Assembly (NCBI GenBank): GCA_017503065.1
Contig: JAFVTT010000028.1
Span: 20,080-84,079, forward strand
DNA from: Bacteroidaceae bacterium
Lineage (GTDB): Bacteria; Bacteroidota; Bacteroidia; Bacteroidales; Bacteroidaceae
DNA: 64,000 nt
Reading direction: 5' to 3'
Shown: piece by piece, positions 1 to 7,958 of the stretch
How the letters are laid out: the number at the start of each line of letters is the position of its first letter
Position numbering within the stretch: position 1 is the stretch's first letter
Notes under the pieces: generated by a model
What the model was told of the DNA's origin: nothing
What the model saw: the letters and a program-made list of their open reading frames with translations, nothing else
The model's database searches: none
Translations under genes and position numbers: made by a program

Positions 1-1110
1 AATGGTAAGAAAAGGATTGGAGAAGGTTTAGGTTTGTACACCTATACCTATGGTGAAAATACAGGTAATGATTTTGCGACTTTTGAGTCTCTGGTTAGAG
101 CAACAACAAGTGTGATTGAAGCAGGAGACTATTCTTTTGCAATAAACCTCCCAGAACAAGGCAACTTCTACAGATTAAAGAATAATGCAAGCAGTTGGTA
201 TGCTTCATCAGACTTGCGCACAGGTGAGACGAGTCATCAAAATAAACTGTACATGAAGGAAGATGGTACAACAGCCAGCACAATTTGGTATTTGACAGCA
301 GACTACAAACTATTGTCATTTACAAAAGGACAATATCTTGCCGATATGAACAGTGATTGGGCCTTTGAGACTGTAGGTAGCGAAGGTAATGTTGTCAGTT
401 TCAAAGAATCTGCAATTGTCGGCAAGTATCAGATACTTCCTTCAAGCGGTCGCGCCCTTTATGGAGACAAAGTAAGAGTTGATGCGGCTCCTTCTAGCAA
501 TAATTCAGGAAATTATGCGTGGATTATTGAAGAGGTAACAACACTCCCCGTAACAATCACCTCTGCAGGTTATGCTACCTTCTACTGCCCCGTTGCTGTT
601 AGTCTGCCTGCAGAAGGTTTGAAGGCATATTATGTTTCAAGCACAACAAATGACAAGGCCCAGATGACAGAGATAACAGGTGTGATTCCTGCAAACACAG
701 GCGTTATCCTGCAGGGCGAAGCAAACACATACAACCTGACTATCGGTGGCGAGGCTGCTGACGTTGAGAGCAAGTTGAACGGAACAGTTGCGTCTGAATA
801 TATCAGCACACCATCTTATGTTCTCTCTGCACAGGGTACACCCGCAGTTGTAGGTTTCTACAAGGCTATCATGAACCAGCAGGATAACACCTCGTTCCTG
901 AACAACGGTTTCAAGGCCTACCTGCCTGCAAGTGCTGTTCCTGCAGGTGCCCGTTTCCTGAGTTTCGACTTCGGCACCGAGACCGGCATTGAGAGCATTG
1001 AAGGTGAAAACGGAAATGTGAAAGCTGAGATCTACGACCTGGCAGGCCGTCGCGTTCAGAACGCACAGAAGGGTTTGTATATCGTTAACGGTAAGAAAGT
1101 GATTAAGTAA
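1..1110 (+). CDS. Secreted protein with Bacteroidales C-terminal sorting-like domain (5' truncated by window edge)
   Basis: The reading frame is already open at base 1, so the start lies outside the window; about 369 residues are visible. The last ~35 residues (IYDLAGRRV followed by GLYIVNGKKVIK) match the C-terminal module on many secreted or surface proteins of Prevotella and Bacteroides, related to type IX sorting domains. Just before it is a beta-rich region (about residues 190-320 of the visible part) of the kind that precedes this module. I do not recognise the N-terminal part. The first ~540 bases are clearly more AT-rich than the last ~500, suggesting a mosaic gene whose conserved C-terminal module was joined to a variable front. 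An export or surface role is inferred; no catalytic motif is visible. Confidence 0.75.
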   Translation, partial: NGKKRIGEGLGLYTYTYGENTGNDFATFESLVRATTSVIEAGDYSFAINLPEQGNFYRLKNNASSWYASSDLRTGETSHQNKLYMKEDGTTASTIWYLTADYKLLSFTKGQYLADMNSDWAFETVGSEGNVVSFKESAIVGKYQILPSSGRALYGDKVRVDAAPSSNNSGNYAWIIEEVTTLPVTITSAGYATFYCPVAVSLPAEGLKAYYVSSTTNDKAQMTEITGVIPANTGVILQGEANTYNLTIGGEAADVESKLNGTVASEYISTPSYVLSAQGTPAVVGFYKAIMNQQDNTSFLNNGFKAYLPASAVPAGARFLSFDFGTETGIESIEGENGNVKAEIYDLAGRRVQNAQKGLYIVNGKKVIK

Positions 1111-1120
1111 TTTGCCAATG

Positions 1121-1197
1121 GTAGGGACACGGCATGCCGTGTCCGCCAAAGGTAATAATATCAACATGTATGCGGACACGGCGTGCCGTGTCCCTAC
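1121..1197. repeat. Pair of inverted palindromic elements
   Basis: Two 26-bp elements (1121-1146 and 1172-1197) each contain the near-perfect palindrome GGACACGGCRTGCCGTGTCC. The two are also inverted copies of each other, GTAGGGACAC at the outer ends and CCGC/GCGG facing inward, separated by 25 bp. This is the architecture of a REP/BIME-type intergenic element. It lies between the large secreted-protein gene and the small downstream gene, where the RNA could fold into two hairpins or one long one. Confidence 0.8.
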
Positions 1198-1219
1198 AGG
1201 CAAAAACAAACATAAAAAT

Positions 1220-1390
1220 ATGAAGAAGACATATATCACTCCCTCTGTGGAGACAATAAAGGTAAGTGCCGTGAACATGATGGCTACGAGTTTGCAGATT
1301 AGCAATACAGAGGTTGATACTGTTTCCGAACAGCTTGGCCGTGAGGACAATGGTCCTTCTGCTCCCGGTGTTTGGGACAGCGAATGGTAA
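1220..1390 (+). CDS. Small conserved-type protein of 56 aa, function unknown
   Basis: The protein begins MKKTYITPSVETIKV and ends APGVWDSEW. Short proteins starting MKKTYxxPxxE are common in Prevotella and Bacteroides next to large secreted proteins; none that I know of has an assigned function. I chose the ATG at 1220 because the in-frame upstream extension would translate the palindromic repeat pair. It has no clear signal peptide, although NMMATSLQI is mildly hydrophobic. A strong terminator follows 7 bases after the stop. It may be co-transcribed with the preceding secreted-protein gene. Confidence 0.6.
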   Translation: MKKTYITPSVETIKVSAVNMMATSLQISNTEVDTVSEQLGREDNGPSAPGVWDSEW

Positions 1391-1396
1391 TATATC

Positions 1397-1430
1397 AAAC
1401 CGCCGGGGTACGAACCCCGGCGGTTTTGTT
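1397..1430 (+). terminator. Rho-independent terminator
   Basis: A 12-bp perfect stem (AAACCGCCGGGG at 1397-1408 with CCCCGGCGGTTT at 1415-1426) has a 6-nt loop and runs into a T-rich stretch. It ends the transcript of the small 56-aa protein gene. Confidence 0.9.
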
Positions 1431-1615
1431 TCAAGTTTCAGGTTTCAAGTTTCAGGTTTGAGGTTTCAGGTTTGAGGTTTCGGGTTACAAGTTTCAAGTT
1501 TCAAGTTTCAGGTTTCAAGTTTCAGGTTTGAGGTTTCAGGTTTGAGGTTTCGGGTTACAAGTTTCAAGTTTCAAGTTTCAGGTTTCAAATTTGAGGTTTG
1601 AGGTTTCAGGTTTAG
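1427..1615. repeat. Heptamer tandem array (RGTTTCA/RGTTTGA), with a 70-bp higher-order period
   Basis: About 26 consecutive 7-bp units of the forms GGTTTCA, AGTTTCA, GGTTTGA and variants run without interruption from the terminator to 1615. Ten units make a 70-bp block (1441-1510) that is repeated almost exactly at 1511-1580, with a third partial block after it. The sequence is noncoding. The same heptamer words recur at 2592-2752 and 24050-24097. Just downstream, 1625-1656 holds a short degenerate repeat built on CTCTGCG. Confidence 0.9.
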
Positions 1616-1748
1616 ACTGGGAATCTTTGTGCTCTCTGCGCCCTCTGCGTGAGAAAGGTTAGCAGGCGTGTGTGGCGAACGGAAAAGGGAAATAGGAAAA
1701 CTGGAAGGGTGGCGGTCGTGGCGTTTTTTTATGAAATACGCCAATATG

Positions 1749-1780
1749 TTTGTCTGTTCAGAATATAAATAGTATCTTTG
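1749..1780 (+). promoter_or_regulatory. Bacteroidetes-type promoter for the S1/P1 nuclease gene
   Basis: TTTG at 1749-1752, a 20-bp spacer and TATCTTTG at 1773-1780 match the -33/-7 consensus TTTG-N19-21-TAnnTTTG of the primary Bacteroidetes sigma factor. The ATG of the nuclease gene follows 25 bases later. Confidence 0.85.
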
Positions 1781-1805
1781 TAATAGGATTTTACCTTATA
1801 ATATT

Positions 1806-2585
1806 ATGAAAATACTGTGTAGACTCTTTTTTTCTGCCTTGCTCCTGTCTGTTTGCATACAGGATGTCCTTGCCTGGGGGCAAAAGGGGCATGACGTGAC
1901 GTGTGAAATAGCCGAGCGCCATTTGAACTGCAAGGCCAGAAGGGCGGTGAAGAAACTGCTGGAGGGCAAGAGCATGGTGTATTGGAGCAACTGGCTGGAC
2001 AATGCAAGCCATACGCCGGAGTATGCCTATACCAAGACATGGCACTACAAGAATATAGATGCCGGTGTCCGTTTCGAAGATGCCGAACTGGAACCAAAGG
2101 GAGATGTGGTTACTGCCATTTACAGGCAGATAGAGGTGCTTTCCGACAAGAAGGCGCCAACGGACGACAAGCGCGTGGCATTGAGAATGCTTGTGCATCT
2201 GGTGGGAGACCTGCATCAGCCCATGCACATGGGACACAAGTCGGACCTGGGCGGCAACCAATGGATGGTGTCTTTCTTCGGCAGTGAGAAGAACCTGCAT
2301 GGCATTTGGGATACCGATGTGCTGGAAAGAGGACATAAATGGAGCTACGAGGAATGGGCTACTGAAATAGACTGTGTGAACAGGGCCGAGAGAAAGGCCA
2401 TTTGCCGTGGCACAATAGAAGATTGGGCACGCGAGACATTTGCTGTGGCCACCGATGTCTATGATTCCACCCCCCAACAGTCAAAGTTGTCCTACGACTA
2501 TCTGGCACAGTGGACACCAGTGGTGGAGCAGCAGTTGCTTCGTGGCGGACTGAGACTGGCATATTTGTTGAACAAGATATTGTAG
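1806..2585 (+). CDS. Secreted S1/P1-family zinc nuclease
   Basis: This 259-aa protein has a signal peptide (residues 1-23) cleaved directly before Trp24. In this family the new N-terminal Trp ligates zinc, and here the mature end reads WGQKGHD. Further zinc-ligand signatures are in order: Asp65 (NWLDNA), His80 (KTWHYKN), the HLVGDLHQPMH block at about 131-141, DLGGNQ at 147-152 and NLHGIWD at about 163-169. The family cleaves single-stranded DNA and RNA and 3'-phosphomonoesters; here it would act in the periplasm or outside, probably to scavenge nucleotides or phosphate. It has its own consensus promoter. Its 3' flank is repeat-rich and separates it from serB. Confidence 0.92.
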   Translation: MKILCRLFFSALLLSVCIQDVLAWGQKGHDVTCEIAERHLNCKARRAVKKLLEGKSMVYWSNWLDNASHTPEYAYTKTWHYKNIDAGVRFEDAELEPKGDVVTAIYRQIEVLSDKKAPTDDKRVALRMLVHLVGDLHQPMHMGHKSDLGGNQWMVSFFGSEKNLHGIWDTDVLERGHKWSYEEWATEIDCVNRAERKAICRGTIEDWARETFAVATDVYDSTPQQSKLSYDYLAQWTPVVEQQLLRGGLRLAYLLNKIL

Positions 2586-2591
2586 TTTGTT

Positions 2592-2752
2592 TAAGGTTTC
2601 AGGTTTCAAGTTTAAGGTTTCAAGTTTAAGGTTTAAGGTACATAGTAATCCGCCCTGACGAAACCAGTAACCAGTAACCTGGCACTTGAAACCTTAAACT
2701 AGAAACCTTAAACTTGACACTTGAAACCAGAAACTTGAAACCTTGAAACCAA
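2592..2752. repeat. Heptamer repeats in inverted orientation around a short spacer
   Basis: The left part (2592-2640) carries GGTTTCA, AGTTTAA and GGTTTAA units in the plus orientation. The right part (about 2680-2752) carries the reverse complements (TGAAACC, TTAAACT, TTGAAAC). Together they form an imperfect long inverted repeat between the nuclease and serB. The words are the same as in the 1427-1615 array. Confidence 0.75.
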
Positions 2753-2762
2753 CTATACTACA

Positions 2763-3992
2763 ATGAATAAAGAAGAATTGATGCTGGTACGCATCACTGG
2801 AGTTGACCGTCCGGGACTTACGGCAGAGATAATGGACATCCTTTCCGGTCATGATGTTCATATTCAGGATATAGGTCAGGCGGTGATACATGCCACTTTG
2901 AGTCTGGGTATACTGATCAGGGTGGACGAGGAACGCAGTGGCCGGGTGATGAAGGAACTTCTGTTCAAGACCAGCGAGATGGGCTTTAACATCAAGTTTG
3001 CACCTGTCACCATGGAGGAATATGAAGCCTGGGTGTCCCGCCAGGGCAAGAACCGCTACATCCTCACTATACTGGGCCGTCGCCTTGAGGCACGCCAGAT
3101 AGGTGCCGTTACCCATCTGGTGGTGAAACAGGGTCTGAATATCGATGCTGTACGACGCATGTCGGGCCGTCAGAGCATCGAGCGTCCGGCAGAGAAGACC
3201 AGGGCATGCATACAGTTTTCCCTGCGCGGTACTCCGCACGACAGGGAGCAGATGCAGGCAGACCTGTTGCGCCTGTCCGCCGAGATGGAGATAGACTGTT
3301 CGTTCCAGCGCGACAATATGTACCGCAGAATGCGCCGCCTGATATGCTTCGATATGGATTCCACCCTCATTCAGGCCGAGGTAATAGACGAACTGGCACG
3401 CCGTCATGGCGTATATGACGAGGTGGCTGCCATCACGGAACAGGCCATGCGCGGAGAGTTGGACTTCCGCGAGTCCTTCAAGCGCAGATGCCAGTTGCTC
3501 AAGGGTCTTGACGTCAGTGTGATGCAGGACATAGCGGAGAAGCTGCCCTTTACGGAAGGAGTGGACAGGCTTATGTATGTACTGAAGAGTTACGGTTACA
3601 AGATAGCCATCCTGTCAGGCGGCTTCACCTTCTTCGGCGAGTACATACAGAAGAAATACGGTATTGACTACGTGTATGCCAACGAACTGGAGGTGGACGA
3701 GACAGGGCACCTGACCGGAAACTACGTTGGCGAGGTGGTGGACGGAAAGCGCAAGGCAGAACTGCTCCGTCTGATAGCACAGGTGGAAAAGGTGGACATG
3801 GAGCAGACCATTGCCGTGGGCGATGGTGCCAATGACCTGCCCATGCTTGCCGCCGCAGGTTTGGGAATAGCCTTCCACGCCAAACCACGTGTGGTGGCCA
3901 ATGCGCGCCAGTCTATCAATACCATAGGTTTGGACGGTGTACTGTATTTCCTGGGCTTCAAGGACAGTTATCTTGATGCCAAGGCACAGTGA
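2763..3992 (+). CDS. serB: Phosphoserine phosphatase with N-terminal ACT domains
   Basis: This 409-aa enzyme catalyses the last step of serine synthesis, hydrolysing O-phosphoserine. The first ~190 residues hold two ACT-like regulatory domains (the first is RITGVDRPGLTAEIMDIL near residue 10), the expected site of amino-acid feedback. The HAD catalytic domain follows. Its motif I, FDMDST, contains Asp197 and Asp199; LSGGF near 285 is motif II; GDGANDLPML near 355 carries the Mg-binding Asp residues. The length matches the Bacteroidales form. No clear promoter word lies just upstream, only heptamer repeats. It faces the minus-strand TPR gene across a 22-bp repeat array. Confidence 0.95.
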   Translation: MNKEELMLVRITGVDRPGLTAEIMDILSGHDVHIQDIGQAVIHATLSLGILIRVDEERSGRVMKELLFKTSEMGFNIKFAPVTMEEYEAWVSRQGKNRYILTILGRRLEARQIGAVTHLVVKQGLNIDAVRRMSGRQSIERPAEKTRACIQFSLRGTPHDREQMQADLLRLSAEMEIDCSFQRDNMYRRMRRLICFDMDSTLIQAEVIDELARRHGVYDEVAAITEQAMRGELDFRESFKRRCQLLKGLDVSVMQDIAEKLPFTEGVDRLMYVLKSYGYKIAILSGGFTFFGEYIQKKYGIDYVYANELEVDETGHLTGNYVGEVVDGKRKAELLRLIAQVEKVDMEQTIAVGDGANDLPMLAAAGLGIAFHAKPRVVANARQSINTIGLDGVLYFLGFKDSYLDAKAQ

Positions 3993-4007
3993 ACACCCCA
4001 ATTTATC

Positions 4008-4105
4008 ATTACTGACCGTTCGCCGAATCATTACCGATGGTTCGGCGAACGATTACTGATGGTTCGGCGAACGATTACTGATGGTTCGGCGAACGATTAC
4101 TGATG
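4008..4105. repeat. 22-bp tandem array with palindromic core, about 4.5 copies
   Basis: Units start at 4008, 4030, 4052, 4074 and 4096 (partial). The consensus begins ATTACTGATG and contains GTTCGGCGAAC, an 11-nt odd palindrome. Copies 3 and 4 are identical; copy 1 differs at several sites and has GTTCGCCGAA. It lies in the convergent gap between serB and the TPR gene. Confidence 0.92.
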
Positions 4106-4148
4106 ACAAATTCATGCTGTCGGTAATCTGCGGTTTGGCAGTTTGTAA

Positions 4149-5717
4149 TCACAATGCAATGGTGTCGCGCATCAGGCTGATGTCGTCGGCACTGAGCCCG
4201 AGACCTATCAAGGTGTCGCGGTCGTTGTCGAAGGCGCGGAGTTCGTCCTTGTGTACGGACAGGTATTTGTGGTAAAGTTTTGATGCCTCCACGGGGTCAC
4301 CGTTCAGCCAGGCGCAGTGGCCGGCATTCAGCAGGTCCTCCCAACTGGGCCCCCCCTCCCATTCCATCAGCTTCTGGTAGTAGCGTTTGGCACGTGCCAT
4401 GTTGCCCGTCATCATGGAACACCATGCTATGGCGCGGGCAGAACCATGCAGGTAGTTCTCCGTTACTTCCAGGTGGAAGAAGCGTTGCAGTGCTTCTTCG
4501 TAGCGTTTCTCCTGTATAAGTCCCAGTCCCACTTCCTGCACCATGCGCATGTTGTCGGGATGTCTTTTCTCCAGTTCCATGAGGCATTCCAGACGTTCGG
4601 TGCTCTCGCCAATGTACTTGTCGCAATGTGCCAGCAGTTCCAGTGCCTCGTCGGTCTGTCCGTTGCGGTGCATCCACGAGCGAAGGTATGTGGCCGGGTG
4701 GCTGTAGAAAGAGTTCTTGATGAACAGCTTGGCGCTCTCCCAAAGGAACTTGTCCGTTATCATGGGTGCAAGTATGCTGTGGTCGCTGAGGAAGGGACCG
4801 AGGCGGAAGGGGTTTACGGTCTGGTCTTTCCACAGGGAGAACTGGAAGAAACGGAACAGAGTCTGGAACGTGTAGCGGTATGCGTTCCTTTCACGTTCGT
4901 TGTGAAGGTGGATTTTCATCTCCTCCTCCGATAGTTTGTCAAGCACCTGTTGCGGAATCTGCCTGGTAAGGGAGTCTGCCGCGGCAATCTTGTCTACAAC
5001 GGAGGCAAAGGCATATTTGTCGAGGTCGCACATCTCGGCATGCCCGAACAGGGTTTCCGCTATCTTCTTCCTGTCGCCGAGGCTCTGCAAATGGGGGTGG
5101 TTGATGTCGAAGTCCATGAACCAGTTCTTCAGTTCCTTGAAGAACTCCACTCTGTGCAGGGTAGCGAAGTTGCCTATATTCATGTCTATGCCGTCCTGCA
5201 TCATGCTGTTCAGTTTCTGCGCGAAGGACATCATACGCTTGTTGCCCTCCTCGGCAATTTCCATGCGTATGTCCTCGTCGTCCTCCATGCCCAGCTTTTC
5301 ACGCATGATCTGCTGCTCCTTGTGTATCTTGTCCAAGACCTCTTCATGCAGTTTCTTCTGCATCTTCAGGCCAGTGATGGAGGTGAGCAGGAATTTCTGT
5401 ACCTCTATGAACTCCTCCTTCAGTTGCTCGTTTTCCGCCCATTGTGTGAAGGCATCTGTAAAGAATTCTGGTAACTTGTCTCCGTATCTGATTACCATCA
5501 GTATGGCACCGCTCAGGGCAACGGCACGAATCTGCCGCTCCTCGTGTTCCACCCATTTCATCAGCATCTTTGTCTGCAGTTCGGGGAAAAACGAACTGTC
5601 TTTTCCGTCCCACATCCAAATGTTCATGAATGTTACAAGGGCGGCATACTTCGATGGCTTGCCATTGCGGACGTGCCAATCTATAAAAAGGTATGACAGT
5701 AATACGGAAAGTGGCAT
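4149..5717 (-). CDS. TPR-containing protein of unknown function
   Basis: This 522-aa, largely helical protein has no signal peptide. The C-terminal third (about residues 370-500) contains recognisable TPR-like helices, for example GLGLIQEKRYEEALQRFFHL and NAGHCAWLNGDPVEASKLYHKYL. The middle contains acidic and lysine-rich helices (EEVLDKIHKEQQIMREKLG). From memory, similar Bacteroides proteins are longer at the N-terminus, so this copy may be shortened or may begin upstream at a non-ATG codon. The frame stays open through the 22-nt gap to the lipoprotein gene upstream, with which it is probably co-transcribed. No enzymatic motif is visible. Confidence 0.75.
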   Translation of the reverse strand: MPLSVLLSYLFIDWHVRNGKPSKYAALVTFMNIWMWDGKDSSFFPELQTKMLMKWVEHEERQIRAVALSGAILMVIRYGDKLPEFFTDAFTQWAENEQLKEEFIEVQKFLLTSITGLKMQKKLHEEVLDKIHKEQQIMREKLGMEDDEDIRMEIAEEGNKRMMSFAQKLNSMMQDGIDMNIGNFATLHRVEFFKELKNWFMDFDINHPHLQSLGDRKKIAETLFGHAEMCDLDKYAFASVVDKIAAADSLTRQIPQQVLDKLSEEEMKIHLHNERERNAYRYTFQTLFRFFQFSLWKDQTVNPFRLGPFLSDHSILAPMITDKFLWESAKLFIKNSFYSHPATYLRSWMHRNGQTDEALELLAHCDKYIGESTERLECLMELEKRHPDNMRMVQEVGLGLIQEKRYEEALQRFFHLEVTENYLHGSARAIAWCSMMTGNMARAKRYYQKLMEWEGGPSWEDLLNAGHCAWLNGDPVEASKLYHKYLSVHKDELRAFDNDRDTLIGLGLSADDISLMRDTIAL

Positions 5718-5739
5718 AGGACGCTGACAGGAGGGTGTG

Positions 5740-6519
5740 TTATGTTGTAGTGGTGTCTGTTGTCTGTTTCAGAGCCTCGAGGTAGACTTTCTTCAAGAGC
5801 AAGGCCTGCCTTTGGCGAATGGAGTCGTTCTGTGCATCGGGGCTGATGAAGAAGCCCATGCCGCTGACAATAGTATCCCTGAGGGTATGGTGCCCAAGGG
5901 TGATGAGAGAATCTGCCCAGGGCTGGGGCAGGATGGCGGCATCTATAAGGCCGTCCTTCACCATGCTGAATCTTATGGGAAGGCTGTTGACCTGTGCATG
6001 GTACACGTCCATCTCCTCTATGCCGGTGGAATCGGTAATCCCGTTCATCCATCTCTCCAGTTGGCTCCAGCGCGTAAGGCCTACCATATTGGTCTTCAGG
6101 TCTGTGATGTCTGCTATTCCCTTGTCCTTGTTGGCGATAAGTTTCAGGCCTACGGGTATAGGCAGTAACATTTCAGGACGAACGGAGTCCGCCAGAATAC
6201 GGCAGATGCGCAGGGAGTCCTCGAAATAGACATGCGCCATGTCCGAAAGTACGGCGGTGTCTATGTCCATCATGGCATCGTAGGGCACCAGTTCCATGTC
6301 CAATCCCATACGTGCCGCCAGTCCGCTTTCCTGTGCATGGCGAAGTACGTGGCATTCCTTTACCGGAAGTATGGCGATACGCAAGGATAGGGAATCCTGT
6401 GTTTCGGAGCCGTCAGAGAAGAATAGGGTGGTGGTGTCCTTACCTTCCCTGCATGAAGAGAATGTAAGGATGGCGGTGCAGATTACGGTATGGATGAAAA
6501 GTCTTGTGATGCGAAGCAT
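5740..6519 (-). CDS. Lipoprotein resembling a periplasmic solute-binding protein (orphan)
   Basis: I place the start at the ATG at 6519, which gives a clean lipoprotein signal (MLRITRLFIHTVICTAILTF then SSC). The longer open frame to 6591 would run into the pgk terminator. The mature ~240 residues look like a type II periplasmic binding fold of the NMT1/SsuA/MetQ kind: an opening strand LSLRIAILPVKE, then AARMGLDMELVPYD, a hinge-region LKTNMVGLTRW and LIDAAILPQPWADSLI. No permease or ATPase gene is nearby, so transport cannot be assumed. The TPR gene follows after 22 bases. Fold assignment is moderate; ligand unknown. Confidence 0.65.
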   Translation of the reverse strand: MLRITRLFIHTVICTAILTFSSCREGKDTTTLFFSDGSETQDSLSLRIAILPVKECHVLRHAQESGLAARMGLDMELVPYDAMMDIDTAVLSDMAHVYFEDSLRICRILADSVRPEMLLPIPVGLKLIANKDKGIADITDLKTNMVGLTRWSQLERWMNGITDSTGIEEMDVYHAQVNSLPIRFSMVKDGLIDAAILPQPWADSLITLGHHTLRDTIVSGMGFFISPDAQNDSIRQRQALLLKKVYLEALKQTTDTTTT

Positions 6520-6563
6520 GAGGGATGGGTGTGCGCAGTATGCGCTCTGTATTTGCCTTGTTT

Positions 6564-6600
6564 TGAAAAACGAGGGACGCACTGGATGCACGTCCCTCGC
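6564..6600 (-). terminator. Rho-independent terminator downstream of pgk
   Basis: On the minus strand, CGAGGGACG (complement of 6591-6599) pairs with CGTCCCTCG (complement of 6571-6579) around an 11-nt loop. A run of five T (complement of 6566-6570) follows. It lies 37 bases after the pgk stop and separates pgk from the lipoprotein gene. Confidence 0.9.
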
Positions 6601-6636
6601 CTGATATAGATGTATCTCGGTTTTCGTGTCTTCTGA

Positions 6637-7884
6637 TTATCCCTTGATAGCGGCTACGCCGGGGAGAACCTTACCTTCGATAGCTTCCAGAAGAGCGCCG
6701 CCACCGGTAGAGATGTAAGATACCTTGTCGGCCAGACCGAACTTGTTCACGCAAGCTACAGAGTCACCGCCACCGATCAGAGAGAATGCACCCTCGGCAG
6801 TTGCCTCGGCAATGGCGTTGCCGATAGCGCGTGAACCACCGGTGAAGGTCTCCATCTCGAATACGCCGGCAGGACCGTTCCACAGGATGGTCTTGCAACC
6901 CTTGATGGCCTCGGCAAACAGTTTCTGAGCCTCGGGACCTGCATCCAGACCTTCCCAGCCCTCGGGAATCTCGTTAGAGGGGCATACCTGAGTGTTGCAG
7001 TCGTTCTTGAAGTCGTCGCCACAGAGAGCATCGGGAGCCATAACCAGCTCAACACCGTTCTTCTTGGCCAGTTCCTCAACGCCGAGAGCCACATCCAGCT
7101 TGTCCAGCTCGCAGATAGAGTTACCTACGTTGCCGCCGTGAGCCTTTACGAAGGTATAGGTCATGCCACCGCAGAGGATGAGCTTGTCCACCTTGCCCAG
7201 CAGGTTCTCGATGATGCCGATCTTTGAAGAAACCTTGGAACCACCCATGATGGCGATGAAGGGACGCTTTATGTTTGACAGAACGTTGTCAACAGCCTCA
7301 ACTTCCTTCTCCATCAGGTAACCCAGCATCTTGTTGTCAGCGTCGAAATAGTCGGCGATGACAGCAGTAGAAGCGTGCTTGCGGTGAGCGGTACCGAATG
7401 CATCCATTACGTAGCAGTCGGCATAACTTGCCAGAGTCTTGGCGAACTCAGCCTGACGGCCCTTCATTTCCTTCTTGGCAGCGTCGAACTCGGGAGTACC
7501 CTTCTCAACACCTACGGGCTTGCCTTCCTCCTCGGGATAGTAGCGCAGGTTCTCCAGCAATAGAGCCTCGCCCATCTTCAGGGCAGCGGCAGCGTCGGCA
7601 GCCTTGGCGCAGTCCTCGGCGAATGCAACGGGGCAACCCAGAGCAGCCTCAACGGCAGCACGGATCTGACCCAGAGAGAGCTTGGGGTTAACCTTGCCCT
7701 TGGGCTTGCCCATGTGGCTCATGATGATGGCAGCACCGCCATCGGCGATAACCTTCTTCAGAGTGGGGAGCGCACCGCGGATACGGGTATCGTCGGTGAT
7801 GTTACCATTCTCGTCCAGGGGTACATTGAAGTCTACACGAACGATTGCCTTCTTGCCGGCAAAGTTGTACTGATTGATTGTCAT
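6637..7884 (-). CDS. pgk: Phosphoglycerate kinase
   Basis: This 415-aa glycolytic enzyme transfers phosphate from 1,3-bisphosphoglycerate to ADP. The start at 7884 ([23 protein letters not shown]) matches the family N-terminus; the upstream in-frame extension lies in the 5' leader. Visible signatures are RVDFNVPLD (substrate-binding), [18 protein letters not shown], the hinge-region [16 protein letters not shown], and the C-terminal nucleotide-binding [14 protein letters not shown] and [13 protein letters not shown]. Codon use is biased toward the GC-ending codons seen in this window's other highly expressed genes. It is transcribed from its own consensus promoter at 7927-7958 and ends at a strong terminator, so it is likely a monocistronic unit. 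Confidence 0.98.
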   Translation of the reverse strand: MTINQYNFAGKKAIVRVDFNVPLDENGNITDDTRIRGALPTLKKVIADGGAAIIMSHMGKPKGKVNPKLSLGQIRAAVEAALGCPVAFAEDCAKAADAAAALKMGEALLLENLRYYPEEEGKPVGVEKGTPEFDAAKKEMKGRQAEFAKTLASYADCYVMDAFGTAHRKHASTAVIADYFDADNKMLGYLMEKEVEAVDNVLSNIKRPFIAIMGGSKVSSKIGIIENLLGKVDKLILCGGMTYTFVKAHGGNVGNSICELDKLDVALGVEELAKKNGVELVMAPDALCGDDFKNDCNTQVCPSNEIPEGWEGLDAGPEAQKLFAEAIKGCKTILWNGPAGVFEMETFTGGSRAIGNAIAEATAEGAFSLIGGGDSVACVNKFGLADKVSYISTGGGALLEAIEGKVLPGVAAIKG

Positions 7885-7926
7885 AACTTGAATGTTTATT
7901 TGTTTGTTGTTAAACGAAATTGCATA

Positions 7927-7958
7927 CAAAGTTACCTAAAAGGATTTACATCTGCAAA
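7927..7958 (-). promoter_or_regulatory. Bacteroidetes-type promoter for pgk
   Basis: Read on the minus strand, TTTG (7955-7958), a 20-bp spacer and TAACTTTG (7927-7934) match the -33/-7 consensus. The -33 element lies inside the 3' end of nth. The predicted 5' leader is about 35-40 nt. Confidence 0.88.

Noticed and set aside
637..1434. Minus-strand open frame spanning the secreted-protein end, palindromes and small gene
   Set aside because: It reads through two palindromes and a terminator and has no family signs.
1427..1615. CRISPR array
   Set aside because: Units are 7 bp, contiguous and have no unique spacers; no cas gene is nearby. The 22-bp arrays at 4008 and 23686 also lack spacers.
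6520..6591. Longer N-terminus for the solute-binding-like lipoprotein
   Set aside because: It would translate the pgk terminator hairpin and bury the lipoprotein signal 24 residues inside the protein.
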